A stretch of DNA of 64,000 nt, from assembly GCF_001870205.1 (NCBI RefSeq), contig NZ_CP017267.1, positions 1,104,501 through 1,168,500 of the forward strand, written 5' to 3'. The notes below the pieces were generated by a model. It was given only the letters and a program-made list of their open reading frames with translations. It had not been told where the DNA came from and did no database searches. This DNA is from Vagococcus teuberi. GTDB taxonomy: Bacteria; Bacillota; Bacilli; Lactobacillales; Vagococcaceae. This document shows positions 12,219 to 22,552 of this stretch, piece by piece; within the stretch, counting starts at the first letter, position 1; each line of letters starts with the position of its first letter. A program made the translations under genes and the position numbers.

Positions 12219-13511
12219 TTATTCTAATTCGCTTTTCGCTTTTTCAGGTAAAATCAAGTTCAGTATAATTCCAAACAATGTTGCTAGAGCCATACCAGAA
12301 ACTGCTACTGCTCCAACTTGGAATGTTAATCCGCCGATTCCCACTACTAAGATAACTGAGGCAATCAACAAGTTGCGTTTTAAGTTAAAATCAATTTTAT
12401 TATCAATCAAGATTTTCAATCCGCTTGAAGCAATCACTCCGAATAGGATAAAACTAATTCCCGCAATAACAGGGTTGGGAATACTTTGAATAATCGCGGT
12501 TAATTTTCCGACAAAACTTAATCCCATTGCTAGAGCTGCTGCTCCACCGATGACAAACATACTATGGACGCGAGTAATCGCTAGTACGCCAATATTCTCT
12601 CCGTAACTTGTAACAGGAGGACCGCCAACTAAACCAGCGACGATTTGAGCTAATCCGTCACCCTTAAGTGTTTTATCTAATCCCGGCTCTTTAAAGAAAT
12701 CTCGTTTCGTTAATTTGTTTAATACCATTAAGTGTCCAATGTGTTCTGTCATCGTCACAAATGCGATAGGTGCCATCGTCACAATCGCGGTTAAGTAAAA
12801 TTTAGGTGTGTAAGTCACAAACGGTGCTTGAAAGTCAGGTAAAGCAAACCATGCTGCTTGTCTAATTGGCTCAACATCGACAATCCCAACTGCAAGTGCG
12901 ATAAAGTAACCACACACAATTCCTAGTAATATTGGAATAAGTCCCATAAAGCCTTTAAGATACATGTTAAAGAAAATTGTTAGTGACATCGTAATCAAGG
13001 CAACTGCAATGTATTTCACACTGTAAACTTGTTCGCCTTTTGCTCCTACTGCATACATCGCTTGATTTGCTGCATTTCCAGCTAATCCAAGTCCGATTAC
13101 CATGACAACTGGTCCAACCACAATCGCTGGAAGCAATTTATCTAACCAAGCTGATCCTGCTCGTTTCACAATTGCTGAAACAATTAAGTAGACAATCCCC
13201 GTTGTGATAGCTCCCAAGGCAACTGCCGGGTAACCATCATCCTTCATTAACATTTGCATCGCTGCGATAAACGCAAAACTACTTCCTAAGTAAGCTGGTA
13301 TTTTTCCTTTTGTTACGATAAGATACACAATCGTTCCAAGTCCTGAACTAAATAGGGCAATTCCTGGATTAATACCGACTAATATTGGCACTAGTACTGT
13401 GGCACCAAACATCGTAAATAAATGTTGTAAGCTAAGTCCTAACCATTTAATTCCTTTCGGCTTATCATGTATGTCCAATACAACATCTGGGTTTCTATAG
13501 TTTTCTTTCAT
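12219..13511 (-). CDS. uraA: Uracil permease (NCS2 family)
   Basis: A proton-linked uracil importer with about 14 membrane segments, of the nucleobase-cation symporter-2 family. Visible family features include the GLSLQHLFTMFGATVLVPILVGINPG start (about residues 22-47 of the corrected protein), the MTEHIGH motif and GGPPVTSYGENIGVLAITRV near the middle. The frame can be extended to 13601, but that extension is the attenuator RNA region; the ATG at 13511 follows an AAAGGAG site at good spacing and matches the usual N-terminus. It is the second gene of the pyr operon and has its own PyrR attenuator upstream. Confidence 0.95.
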   Translation of the reverse strand: MKENYRNPDVVLDIHDKPKGIKWLGLSLQHLFTMFGATVLVPILVGINPGIALFSSGLGTIVYLIVTKGKIPAYLGSSFAFIAAMQMLMKDDGYPAVALGAITTGIVYLIVSAIVKRAGSAWLDKLLPAIVVGPVVMVIGLGLAGNAANQAMYAVGAKGEQVYSVKYIAVALITMSLTIFFNMYLKGFMGLIPILLGIVCGYFIALAVGIVDVEPIRQAAWFALPDFQAPFVTYTPKFYLTAIVTMAPIAFVTMTEHIGHLMVLNKLTKRDFFKEPGLDKTLKGDGLAQIVAGLVGGPPVTSYGENIGVLAITRVHSMFVIGGAAALAMGLSFVGKLTAIIQSIPNPVIAGISFILFGVIASSGLKILIDNKIDFNLKRNLLIASVILVVGIGGLTFQVGAVAVSGMALATLFGIILNLILPEKAKSELE

Positions 13512-13538
13512 TTGACAGTCTCCTTTATAATAAAAAAT

Positions 13539-13632
13539 CCTCGTTTCAGTTTTAGAAACGAGGCGCGCGAAAACAAGTTGGTGTTTGACTTTTTCCACCA
13601 ATTGTTATTGCTTTTCCTAGTCTCTCTGTACT
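13539..13632 (-). promoter_or_regulatory. PyrR-dependent attenuator before uraA
   Basis: Between pyrR and uraA the minus strand holds a PyrR-binding motif, AGTACAGAGAGACT (complement of 13616-13632), followed by antiterminator sequence and a terminator hairpin CCTCGTTTC / GAAACGAGG at 13539-13563 with a T6 run. In this mechanism UMP-bound PyrR holds an anti-antiterminator and favours termination. The binding loop differs from the usual consensus at two positions (A for C, A for G), while the pyrR leader copy matches it. Confidence 0.85.
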
Positions 13633-13648
13633 CGATTAAAAAGCTTAT

Positions 13649-14329
<681 letters not shown>

Positions 14330-14362
14330 ACTCTTAAAGGACTGTTCTGTTTTGTTGTACTG

Positions 14363-14391
14363 AGTATAACGCACTCATAAGTAAATATCAA
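14363..14391 (-). promoter_or_regulatory. Predicted sigma-A promoter of the pyr operon
   Basis: On the minus strand: -35 TTGATA (14391-14386), 17-base spacer, -10 TATACT (14368-14363). The -35 overlaps the rluD stop codon. Transcription would start about 30 bases before the PyrR-binding loop. Confidence 0.7.
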
Positions 14392-15293
14392 TCATTATTT
14401 TCGATTTCCTTTAATGTTTGTTTAAATATTTCTGGTAACTCAGAATCAAAGGTCATGAGCTCTCCTGTTGTCGGATGAGTAAAGGCTAATGTTTTAGCGT
14501 GTAAGAACTGCCCGTTTCCTTTTATCGTTTTCTTCGGTCCATATAATGGATCTCCTACGATTGGGTAGCCAATGTAATCCATGTGAACACGAATTTGATG
14601 TGTTCGTCCTGTTTCAAGTACACACTCAATCAACGTATAATCTAAAAATCTTTCTAACACAGTAAAATGCGTCACGGCTTCTTTACCATCAGAAATAATC
14701 GCTTGTTTTTGACGATTATCTTTACTTCGTCCAATCGGTGCATCTATTTTTCCTTTTTCATGTGGAATGACACCATGAACTAACGCCACATATTTTCTCA
14801 ATGTTTTTCTTTCTCTTAGTTCATCTTGTAAGGCAACATGAGCTGCATCATTTTTTGCGACCATTAATAACCCAGATGTATCTTTATCAATACGGTGTAC
14901 AATCCCTGGACGAATCACGTCGTTTATACTTGAGAGTGAGTCAGCATGAAATAATAACGCATTAACAAGCGTTCCACTTGGATGCCCCATAGATGGATGC
15001 ACGACCATGCCTTGAGGTTTATTCACGACTATCACATCGTCATCTTCATATACAATCTCAAGCGGAATATCTTGTGCTTCTAACGTTAATTCTTTAGGTT
15101 CAGGTACTTGAATATCAATATTATCTTGGTTTTTCACTTTATAATTTGCTTTGACGATTTCACCATTTACACTGACTGCTTCTTCTTTTAACCAGCTTTG
15201 GATTTGCGAACGAGAATAGTCTGGATAGATGTCTGCCAAGACTTTATCGATTCTCCCCTTTTTATCTTCTACTACATAATGTAATTGTGTCAT
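14388..15293 (-). CDS. rluD: RluA/RluD-family 23S rRNA pseudouridine synthase
   Basis: It converts uridines of 23S rRNA to pseudouridine. It has an N-terminal S4 RNA-binding domain (about residues 12-75, VLADIYPDYSRSQIQSWLKEE) and the catalytic motif IVHRIDKDTSGLLMVAKND with the essential Asp near residue 138, followed by the RTHQIRVHM motif near 225. At 301 aa it fits the YlyB/RluD group. In many Firmicutes it lies between lspA and pyrR; here pyrR follows it but a transporter gene, not lspA, precedes it. Which uridines it modifies cannot be read from sequence. Confidence 0.93.
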   Translation of the reverse strand: MTQLHYVVEDKKGRIDKVLADIYPDYSRSQIQSWLKEEAVSVNGEIVKANYKVKNQDNIDIQVPEPKELTLEAQDIPLEIVYEDDDVIVVNKPQGMVVHPSMGHPSGTLVNALLFHADSLSSINDVIRPGIVHRIDKDTSGLLMVAKNDAAHVALQDELRERKTLRKYVALVHGVIPHEKGKIDAPIGRSKDNRQKQAIISDGKEAVTHFTVLERFLDYTLIECVLETGRTHQIRVHMDYIGYPIVGDPLYGPKKTIKGNGQFLHAKTLAFTHPTTGELMTFDSELPEIFKQTLKEIENND

Positions 15294-15387
15294 TTATTAT
15301 CTCCTTCATTCAACTTGCTCACTTAGTTTATCATAAAACTTTAAGTGATTCACTAATTCCATGACGAATTTAGGTAAAACAAAAAAA

Positions 15388-15404
15388 GAGACGACATTCG
15401 CCTC
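15388..15404 (-). terminator. Terminator of the symporter gene
   Basis: Hairpin GAGGCGA / TCGTCTC (one G-U pair) with a 3-base loop, followed on the minus strand by seven T residues just after the symporter stop codon. Confidence 0.8.
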
Positions 15405-15410
15405 TTCTTT

Positions 15411-16832
15411 TTATTCTTCATTAATTTCAGTTGTTGTTCCTGGTGTGTTGAATTTATCTTTATCAAACGTGCCTTCCCATTTATCTACGACTACCGCTGA
15501 AACCATACTACCACATACATTTAACATGGTACGACCCATATCAATTATTGGATCAATTCCAAATACTGCACCGATACTAGAAATAGCTGAGCCGTATCCT
15601 AATCCATTTAATGTGACCGTTGCGGCAACAGTAGCCGTTCCTGGTACACCGGCAATCCCGATAGACCCAACTGTTACGACAACAACTACTAAGACAAAGA
15701 ATGAAAAGTCCATTGTCGCACCCGCTGCAGCAGCTACAAGTGTTCCTAACATCGCAGGGAATACACCCGCACAACCGTTCATCCCAATTGTTGTTCCAAG
15801 TGTGGCAACAAAGTTAGATGTTTCACCTGATACACCCATATCTTTTTCAAGTGTTTGTAAGGTATAAGGTAGCGTCCCTACACTTGAACGAGATGAAAAG
15901 GCAAATAATAACGTTGTAAATGCTTTTTTATAAAATGTTACTGGATTAACACCCATGAATATGAGGATCACAACATAAACTAGTAACATAATAATAACAC
16001 CTGTATAAAGAGCGGCGATAAATCCTAACATGCTAATAACAGATTGCACACCATTTGTAATGATTGTGTTACTTACAAGAGCCACAACACCATATGGCAT
16101 TAACTTAATCACATTAGTTAAAACAGAATTTACTGTCACACGTAATGAATCTAAAAATGTAATAAACGGTGCCACTTCAGTCGGTTTTTTAACCTTCAAA
16201 AAGCGAATAGCTGTGGCAAACATCGCCGCAATAATCACGACTGATACAATACTTCCGTTATCTCCCATAACACTTGTGATATTATTTGGAATTAAATTTA
16301 AGAAAAATTCTGGAAAGCTTTGTGCGGCAATATTATTAATAAATTCAGATTTTTGTTTAGTTAAATCTCCGGCAAAACTAATAGCATTAAGATTGAACAA
16401 CTTAACCACTAAAATCCCCACAATAGCAGAAATAGCAGTAGTACTTAATAATGTAATAAACGTTCTAGTAGTCAAACTTTTAATCCGGTCTCCTTGCACG
16501 TCCACTACTACTTTAATAATAGACAAAAATACAACAGGAACGGCAAGTAATTGAACTAGTTTTAAAAATCCAGATCCTATTAACCCATACCATACTGAGA
16601 TTTCTCCCCTAGCATGATCAATATAAATCCCATTTTTACTACTTACTGCATCAAACCCAATTCCTAATACAAGACCGATGATCAAAGCGATAATCATGCG
16701 TTTTGAAAAACTAACTTTCTTGTCCTTGAGTATTCTTAAGCACATGATTGCCGCACCTAACAATACAATAGCAATCAACGTATAAAAATTACTCACTTTT
16801 AAAAACTGTGAAAAAAATGGAACATCTATCAT
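15411..16832 (-). CDS. tcyP: Sodium/proton-dicarboxylate symporter family, probable L-cystine transporter (TcyP-like)
   Basis: A DAACS-family secondary transporter of about 473 aa with eight to ten membrane segments and the two re-entrant loops of the family: FAFSSRSSVGTLPYTL (serine-rich hairpin, about residues 300-315) and GTTIGMNGCAGVFPAM (about 340-355). The long N-terminal part and SRSSVGTLP instead of the glutamate-type SSSATLP fit the TcyP/YhcL cystine subgroup. The neighbouring RidA and cystathionine lyase genes support a sulfur amino acid role. The ATG at 16832 is preferred because the AAGGAG site touches the earlier ATG at 16841. Confidence 0.8.
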   Translation of the reverse strand: MIDVPFFSQFLKVSNFYTLIAIVLLGAAIMCLRILKDKKVSFSKRMIIALIIGLVLGIGFDAVSSKNGIYIDHARGEISVWYGLIGSGFLKLVQLLAVPVVFLSIIKVVVDVQGDRIKSLTTRTFITLLSTTAISAIVGILVVKLFNLNAISFAGDLTKQKSEFINNIAAQSFPEFFLNLIPNNITSVMGDNGSIVSVVIIAAMFATAIRFLKVKKPTEVAPFITFLDSLRVTVNSVLTNVIKLMPYGVVALVSNTIITNGVQSVISMLGFIAALYTGVIIMLLVYVVILIFMGVNPVTFYKKAFTTLLFAFSSRSSVGTLPYTLQTLEKDMGVSGETSNFVATLGTTIGMNGCAGVFPAMLGTLVAAAAGATMDFSFFVLVVVVVTVGSIGIAGVPGTATVAATVTLNGLGYGSAISSIGAVFGIDPIIDMGRTMLNVCGSMVSAVVVDKWEGTFDKDKFNTPGTTTEINEE

Positions 16833-16908
16833 AAATATCATCTCCTTTTTATCAGTCTACACTGATTTCGTCTTTTTAATAAACAATGCAAATAAGTGCT
16901 TCTGCTCT

Positions 16909-17268
16909 TTACTTATGAATAATAAACTCTACTTCTAGTAAGGCACCTTTTGGTAATTTTGCAACTTGAAAAGCTGACCTTGCAGGTGTTTTGTCTGTAA
17001 AATAACTCCCATAAATATCATTAAATGTATTGAAATGCTCTAAGTCTTGTAAGAAACAAGTTGTTTTTACAATCGCGTTAAAGTCCACTCCAACTTCATC
17101 TAATATCAATTTGATGTTTTCCATCACTTGTTTTGCCTGACCTTCAATTGTATCTGATACAATATCTCCTGTCTCAATATCAATTGGGATTTGCCCGGAA
17201 ACAAAAACTAAATCTCCTGCTTCACGAAACACTGAATAAGGGCCAATTGGCTTTGGCAATTTTGACAT
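16909..17268 (-). CDS. ridA: RidA family enamine/imine deaminase
   Basis: A 119-aa trimeric RidA/YjgF-type protein that hydrolyses reactive 2-aminoacrylate and related enamines released by PLP enzymes. The conserved N-terminus PKPIGPYS, the GQIPID segment, and the C-terminal region with the key Arg in ARSAFQVAKLPKGALLEVEFI are present. The GGAGG site abuts the first ATG (17274); the second ATG at 17268 is correctly spaced and gives the usual MSKLPKPIGPYS start. It is divergent from the cystathionine lyase gene, an enzyme type that releases aminoacrylate when it acts on cysteine or cystine. Confidence 0.92.
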   Translation of the reverse strand: MSKLPKPIGPYSVFREAGDLVFVSGQIPIDIETGDIVSDTIEGQAKQVMENIKLILDEVGVDFNAIVKTTCFLQDLEHFNTFNDIYGSYFTDKTPARSAFQVAKLPKGALLEVEFIIHK

Positions 17269-17491
17269 AATCATCCTCCATTCCTAATTTATAGTTGTCA
17301 TTATACACAAATTATCTATCATTTTAAAAAATTTACTCTCAAAAATGACGATTTATTTGAAATTTTATTCATATGAACGTTTTTTAATACGAAATTTTAC
17401 TTAAGATTTAATTGACAGCGCATACATTAAGATGTTACGTTCAAGGTATTAACACAATAGACTTAACTTATATAAAATTGGAGGGGATTTT

Positions 17492-18625
17492 ATGAACAAT
17501 AATACAACACTATTACATGGTTATTCCGTGATCGACAAAGAAACTGGAGCAGCCTCTATTCCAAAATACCAAACATCCACGTTCCATCAAGATGATGTCT
17601 TCCATCATACTGGATACAACTACACTCGGTTCGGTAACCCAACCATCACAGCTGTTGAAGAATGCATCGCATCTCTTGAGTGTGCCAAATTCGGTTTAGC
17701 CTTTTCTTCGGGTATGGCAGCTATTAATTCTGTTTTATTTATGTTATCTCAAGGAGATCACTTAATTTTAGGAAAAAACATTTATGGTGGCACTTATCAG
17801 ATTGTGACGGAATTTCTGACACGTTTTGGCGTAAAACATACGTTCGTTGATGAATCCGATGTTTCGGCATGGGAAAATGCCATCCAACCAAATACCAAGT
17901 TATTTTATTTGGAGACACCATCGAACCCTTTATTAACAATTACAGACTTAAAAGCTGTTTGTCATTTGGCAAAAAAACACGACATTTTAACTGCCTGTGA
18001 CAACACATTTATGACACCTATTCATCAACAACCACTCGATTTGGGTGTCGATATTGTCATTCACAGTGCCACAAAATTTATTAATGGGCATAGTGACATT
18101 TTAGCCGGACTAATTGCGACAAATGATGAAGAACTCTACTCAATGCTCAAAAAACATCAAAAAGCATTAGGAAGTATTTTAAGCGTTGAAGATGCGTGGT
18201 TACTTCTTAGAGGGGTTAAAACAATGGGGCTTCGCATGAAACAATCCGTTAAAAATGCAGCTAAAATCGCAGACTTTTTATCAAATCACGATGAAATAAA
18301 ATCTGTCTATTACCCTGGACTAGCAACTCATCCTCAATCAGACATTCATCAATCACAAACACAATCTGGTGGTGCTGTTTTAAGTTTTGAGTTAAGTTGT
18401 GAAGATAAAGTCGCTGATTTCTTTAATAAATGTCAAATCCCTATTGTGGCTGTCAGTCTTGGCGGTGTTGAGTCGATTTTATCTTATCCTTGGACCATGT
18501 CACATGCCTGTATGCCTGAAGAAGAACGCATCAAAATGGGTGTTACCTCAACGTTAATTCGTCTATCTTGCGGTATTGAGGATTGTGACGATTTGATTAA
18601 TGATTTAGAAAATGCACTGAAATAA
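17492..18625 (+). CDS. metC: Cystathionine beta/gamma-lyase family PLP enzyme
   Basis: A 377-aa Cys/Met-metabolism PLP enzyme. Visible: YTRFGNPT near residues 43-50 (Tyr-X-Arg contacts PLP phosphate of the next subunit), SSGMAA near 72-77, the Asp of TACDNTFMTP near 167, and the Schiff-base Lys in VIHSATKFINGHSD near 190. The family holds cystathionine gamma-synthase, beta-lyase and gamma-lyase; sequence alone does not decide, but with the cystine transporter and RidA a lyase is most likely. A GGAGGGG site precedes the ATG. The gene ends at a bidirectional terminator shared with thrS. Confidence 0.85.
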   Translation: MNNNTTLLHGYSVIDKETGAASIPKYQTSTFHQDDVFHHTGYNYTRFGNPTITAVEECIASLECAKFGLAFSSGMAAINSVLFMLSQGDHLILGKNIYGGTYQIVTEFLTRFGVKHTFVDESDVSAWENAIQPNTKLFYLETPSNPLLTITDLKAVCHLAKKHDILTACDNTFMTPIHQQPLDLGVDIVIHSATKFINGHSDILAGLIATNDEELYSMLKKHQKALGSILSVEDAWLLLRGVKTMGLRMKQSVKNAAKIADFLSNHDEIKSVYYPGLATHPQSDIHQSQTQSGGAVLSFELSCEDKVADFFNKCQIPIVAVSLGGVESILSYPWTMSHACMPEEERIKMGVTSTLIRLSCGIEDCDDLINDLENALK

Positions 18626-18628
18626 GCA

Positions 18629-18658
18629 AAAGACCAAGCCACAATCGACTTGGTCTTT
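18629..18658. terminator. Bidirectional terminator between lyase gene and thrS
   Basis: Perfect 10-bp stem AAAGACCAAG / CTTGGTCTTT with a 10-base loop and T-run on the plus strand; it lies between two convergent genes. Confidence 0.85.
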
Positions 18659-18665
18659 TTTTGTA

Positions 18666-20600
18666 TTATTTACTGTAGTTTTTCACTTCAGCAACCACTG
18701 ATTCAACAAATAATGGTAATTTCACTGTCTCAGTTTCTTTGCTTCCGTATTTACGGACGTTGACTTCACCGTTGTCTAACTCTTTATCTCCCACAACAAT
18801 TTGATATGGAATTTTTTGAGTTTGAGATTCACGAATCTTGTAACCCATTTTTTCATTACGATCGTCCACTTCAAAACGTAAGCCTAAACTATTTAATTGC
18901 TCTTTGATTTCAAAGGCATAGTCACTATGTAAGTCTAAGTTAACTGGGATGATTGTTCCTTGCACTGGTGCTAACCAAGTTGGGAATGCGCCTTTATACA
19001 CTTCAGTTAAGTAAGCAACAAAGCGTTCCATTGTTGACACGATACCACGGTGGATAACGACTGGACGATGAGTATTTTCGCCATCTTGTCCAACATAAGT
19101 TAAGTCAAAACGTTCAGGTAATAAGAAGTCTAACTGGATAGTAGATAATGTTTCTTCCATTCCTAAGGCAGTTTTTACTTGCACGTCAAGTTTAGGGCCA
19201 TAGAATGCTGCTTCGCCTTCTGCTTCAAAGTATTCTAACCCTAATTCATCAATGGCTTCTTTCAGCATTGTTTGAGCTTTTTCCCACATTTCATCATCAT
19301 TAAAGTATTTTTCTGTGTTTTCTGGGTCTCTGTAACTTAAACGGAAACGATAATCTGTAATATTGAAATCTTCATATACGGCAACCATTAATTCTAATGT
19401 ACGTTTGAATTCATCTTTGATTTGATCTGGACGAACAAATGTATGACCATCATTTAATGTCATTTCACGCACACGTTGTAAACCTGATAACGCACCTGAT
19501 TTTTCATAACGATGCATCATACCAAGTTCAGCGATACGAATTGGTAGTTCACGGTAACTATGAACATCATTTTTATAAACCATCATATGATGTGGACAGT
19601 TCATTGGACGTAATACTAACATTTCACCGTCTCCCATGTCCATTGGTGGAAACATGTCTTCATGGTAATGATCCCAATGACCAGAAGTTTTGTAAAATTC
19701 AACGTTTGCCATAATTGGTGTGTAAACGTGTTGGTACCCTAAGCTGATTTCTTTATCAGTAATATAGCGTTCGATTGTACGGCGAATTGTCGCACCTTTT
19801 GGTAACCAGAATGGTAAACCAGAACCAACTTCAGGACTTAACATAAATAAGTCTAATTCTTTCCCAAGTTTTCTATGGTCACGTTCTTTCGCTTCTTCAC
19901 GCATTTTGATGTATTCTTTTAAAGCTTTTTTATCAAAGAAAGCTGTTCCGTAAACACGTTGCATCATATGGTTATCAGAGTTCCCTCTCCAGTATGCTCC
20001 AGCAACAGATAATAATTTGAAGACTTGAATACGTCCTGTAGATGGCACATGTACCCCGCGACATAAGTCAACAAAGTCGCCTTGCTCATAAACAGTAATC
20101 ACTTCATCTTCTGGTAGGTCAGTAATTAATTCCACTTTATATGGATCTTCCTTAAACAACTCTAAAGCATCGGCACGAGAAATTTCTTTACGCACGATTG
20201 GGTTATTTTCTTTTACAATCGCCATCATCTCTTTTTCAATCGCTTCTAAGTTTTCTTCAGAGATAACCTCTTCACCATTATCAGTGTCATAGTAAAACCC
20301 ATTTTCAATTGCTGGTCCAACACCAAAATGAATATTTGGGTATAAACGTTTCATCGCGTTTGCCATCAAGTGAGCTGTTGAGTGACGTAAAATTCCTAAC
20401 GCGTCCTCATGGTCTGGTGTCACGATTTCAATTGACCCATCCACTTCGATTGGTCGCTCTAAATCAATCAACTCGCCATTTAATTTACCTGCTAAGGCTT
20501 TTTTTGCTAGAGAATTGCTGATGCTTTTTGCAATATCTAATGTTGATGAGCCACTCTCAAATTCTTTGACAGCGCCATCTGGAAAAGTAATCTTAATCAT
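18666..20600 (-). CDS. thrS: Threonyl-tRNA synthetase
   Basis: Class II aminoacyl-tRNA synthetase charging tRNA-Thr. It has all domains of the full enzyme in its 644 aa: N-terminal TGS domain (about residues 1-62), editing domain with [12 protein letters not shown] (HXXXH, about 74-80), catalytic core with motif 2 region [12 protein letters not shown] and [26 protein letters not shown] (zinc ligands C/H/H), and the C-terminal anticodon-binding domain. An AAAAGGAG site precedes the start. It is regulated by an upstream threonine T-box. Confidence 0.97.
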   Translation of the reverse strand: MIKITFPDGAVKEFESGSSTLDIAKSISNSLAKKALAGKLNGELIDLERPIEVDGSIEIVTPDHEDALGILRHSTAHLMANAMKRLYPNIHFGVGPAIENGFYYDTDNGEEVISEENLEAIEKEMMAIVKENNPIVRKEISRADALELFKEDPYKVELITDLPEDEVITVYEQGDFVDLCRGVHVPSTGRIQVFKLLSVAGAYWRGNSDNHMMQRVYGTAFFDKKALKEYIKMREEAKERDHRKLGKELDLFMLSPEVGSGLPFWLPKGATIRRTIERYITDKEISLGYQHVYTPIMANVEFYKTSGHWDHYHEDMFPPMDMGDGEMLVLRPMNCPHHMMVYKNDVHSYRELPIRIAELGMMHRYEKSGALSGLQRVREMTLNDGHTFVRPDQIKDEFKRTLELMVAVYEDFNITDYRFRLSYRDPENTEKYFNDDEMWEKAQTMLKEAIDELGLEYFEAEGEAAFYGPKLDVQVKTALGMEETLSTIQLDFLLPERFDLTYVGQDGENTHRPVVIHRGIVSTMERFVAYLTEVYKGAFPTWLAPVQGTIIPVNLDLHSDYAFEIKEQLNSLGLRFEVDDRNEKMGYKIRESQTQKIPYQIVVGDKELDNGEVNVRKYGSKETETVKLPLFVESVVAEVKNYSK

Positions 20601-20637
20601 ACTATCGTCTCCTTTTAATTTTTTAAATAAAAAAAGC

Positions 20638-20870
20638 CCTAGTAAGTCATATTGACCTACTAGGACGAATCATCGTGGTTCCACCTAATATTTAAGACAT
20701 AAATCTATGTCTCCTCGAGCGTGTTAACGGTACGACCGGTCAAGTTTCAACTCGACTTTCGAAAGTGGTCAACACGTGCACTTATCTGGAAAACTCTCAA
20801 TTATGTTTTCCTCCCTGTTAGATAGCCCGCACATATCGGTGTCTTTCTCAACAATTATCTTTTTATTTAT
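20638..20870 (-). promoter_or_regulatory. T-box riboswitch controlling thrS
   Basis: The minus-strand leader has the T-box core AGGTGGAACCACG (complement of 20674-20686) and then a strong terminator CCTAGTAGGTCA / TGACTTACTAGG at 20638-20664 with a T7 run. Upstream, GAAAG (complement of 20843-20847) can pair with CTTTC (complement of 20761-20765), placing ACC, a threonine codon, at 20769-20767 in the specifier bulge. Uncharged tRNA-Thr would stabilise the antiterminator and raise thrS expression. Confidence 0.92.
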
Positions 20871-20920
20871 CTACAATTATATTTATAACACCTTTATAAA
20901 TATAAAACAAGTACAAACAT

Positions 20921-22552
20921 TTAATTTTTTAATTTAAACGTTTTGGGTGCGACTTTTTTTATCACAATTAGCCCAATAGCAACATACAATAACGACACAA
21001 TAGACAAGCCTAATGCATAGTAAAGTCCTGTGGTTTTTAATTGTAAATTCATATAGGCAAATAAATAAAAGACACCGTTCACTACTTTATAAATGGGATT
21101 GATTACTTGAAAATCACTTGTAAAGGGTTGAAGGATATAATAAACAAATAATTCGTGAAACGAAAAAAGTAACGTCAGACTAATCATCACAAACAACACA
21201 AGTCCAATCAGATAGAGTGAGTTAAGCCCTACAACGACTAAATTAAAAACGATTAACCAAAATAATAACACACCATTGACCAGACTGTTATACAAGAGAA
21301 TTTTCTTAAATCTAGCAAAAAATCCACTTATAATGGCTTCTTTGGTTCGATAAAAAGGAAAACTCAACATTGACATATCACAATTCATAAATAAACTTTG
21401 AACCACACTTTTTCCAACTGATGTTAAATATAAAACGAAGAAAAGCGAAGGAACAAGTCGATACATAAATGATTCTAATTCGCTCACATCAGACATTAAT
21501 GGAAAAAATAGACTAACTATCATTAAAGCGAGCCCTAGCACGCTGATGCTAATAACCTTAATCCACATTCCTCGACTGAGCCCTTTTTTAAACCGACTAA
21601 AAAATAACGCATTTAAGTAGGCATTTCCTGACAAATCAGCGAAATTCGCCTGTTCATCAATACTCATTTTTTTCGTTAAGCCAACGCCTTCGGTAAAGTT
21701 TGTGGTTTTGTTTTTTAACTCTTTATCATCTGCTTCAAATACATACATTGAAGAACTTACTTTCTTTTCGGCAACTAACGTAAAACGAGGATAAGACAAA
21801 TAACTTTTGACTATTAACCAACTAGCTAGAAAATTAAACATAATCAGTCCTATTATTATCAATGGATTAGAAAATAAAAAATGCATCAAGGATGCTAACT
21901 TTGTTAACATGAGGACACTAACCAAAACAAGCATTCCTACTAAAATCGCAACTTTCTTTACCCATGGATGCTTTTGAATGGTCAAAGGTAAATCTATCAA
22001 AGACCATAATAATTGACTAAATAGATAAAGACTACTACCAAATAATGTCGCTAATACTACTGGTAGATGGTTCATCATACTCAGAAAAATTAACACAATT
22101 GTTGCGATGAACACATCCATACAAATAACGAGTAAATTCATTCTTTTCAAATGAGAAGATTTATTAATCCGAAAATTAGTGATAAATAACACATCTTTTT
22201 TATCAGGAATACTAAACAAGGAAGCAAATATTGGCAGATAAAAACCAAAAACAACTAGCCAAATATCAAAACTTGCTAACGATTGCTTATCAAACACAAT
22301 AGTCGCTAAAAACGAGCTAACGACAAACGGAATGATTCCTATTATAACTTTGATTGCTAGGGATATAGCGAATTTGATATATGTGAATACTTTTTTCAAT
22401 GGATAATCTGCGTAGACCATTCCAACTGGGACGATTTTACCGATGAAAGGAATTCTACCAATAAAATATACCAAACCATTTATAAAGGTGGTTCCTTTAA
22501 ATAACTGAAGGGACATATATTCCTTGAGAGTTGATTTAACATTATTCATCAT
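20921..22552 (-). CDS. ABC transporter membrane (permease) protein
   Basis: A roughly 540-aa integral membrane protein with many hydrophobic helices in two blocks (about residues 60-260 and 345-540) around a short hydrophilic middle (about 270-330). No catalytic motif is expected. It overlaps the upstream ATPase gene, so the two form a transporter unit, probably an exporter with two copies of each. The frame opens at GTG 22561, but ATG 22552 (or 22549) is better spaced from an AGGTGAG site. The substrate is unknown. It runs up to within a few tens of bases of the thrS leader. Confidence 0.75.
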   Translation of the reverse strand: MMNNVKSTLKEYMSLQLFKGTTFINGLVYFIGRIPFIGKIVPVGMVYADYPLKKVFTYIKFAISLAIKVIIGIIPFVVSSFLATIVFDKQSLASFDIWLVVFGFYLPIFASLFSIPDKKDVLFITNFRINKSSHLKRMNLLVICMDVFIATIVLIFLSMMNHLPVVLATLFGSSLYLFSQLLWSLIDLPLTIQKHPWVKKVAILVGMLVLVSVLMLTKLASLMHFLFSNPLIIIGLIMFNFLASWLIVKSYLSYPRFTLVAEKKVSSSMYVFEADDKELKNKTTNFTEGVGLTKKMSIDEQANFADLSGNAYLNALFFSRFKKGLSRGMWIKVISISVLGLALMIVSLFFPLMSDVSELESFMYRLVPSLFFVLYLTSVGKSVVQSLFMNCDMSMLSFPFYRTKEAIISGFFARFKKILLYNSLVNGVLLFWLIVFNLVVVGLNSLYLIGLVLFVMISLTLLFSFHELFVYYILQPFTSDFQVINPIYKVVNGVFYLFAYMNLQLKTTGLYYALGLSIVSLLYVAIGLIVIKKVAPKTFKLKN

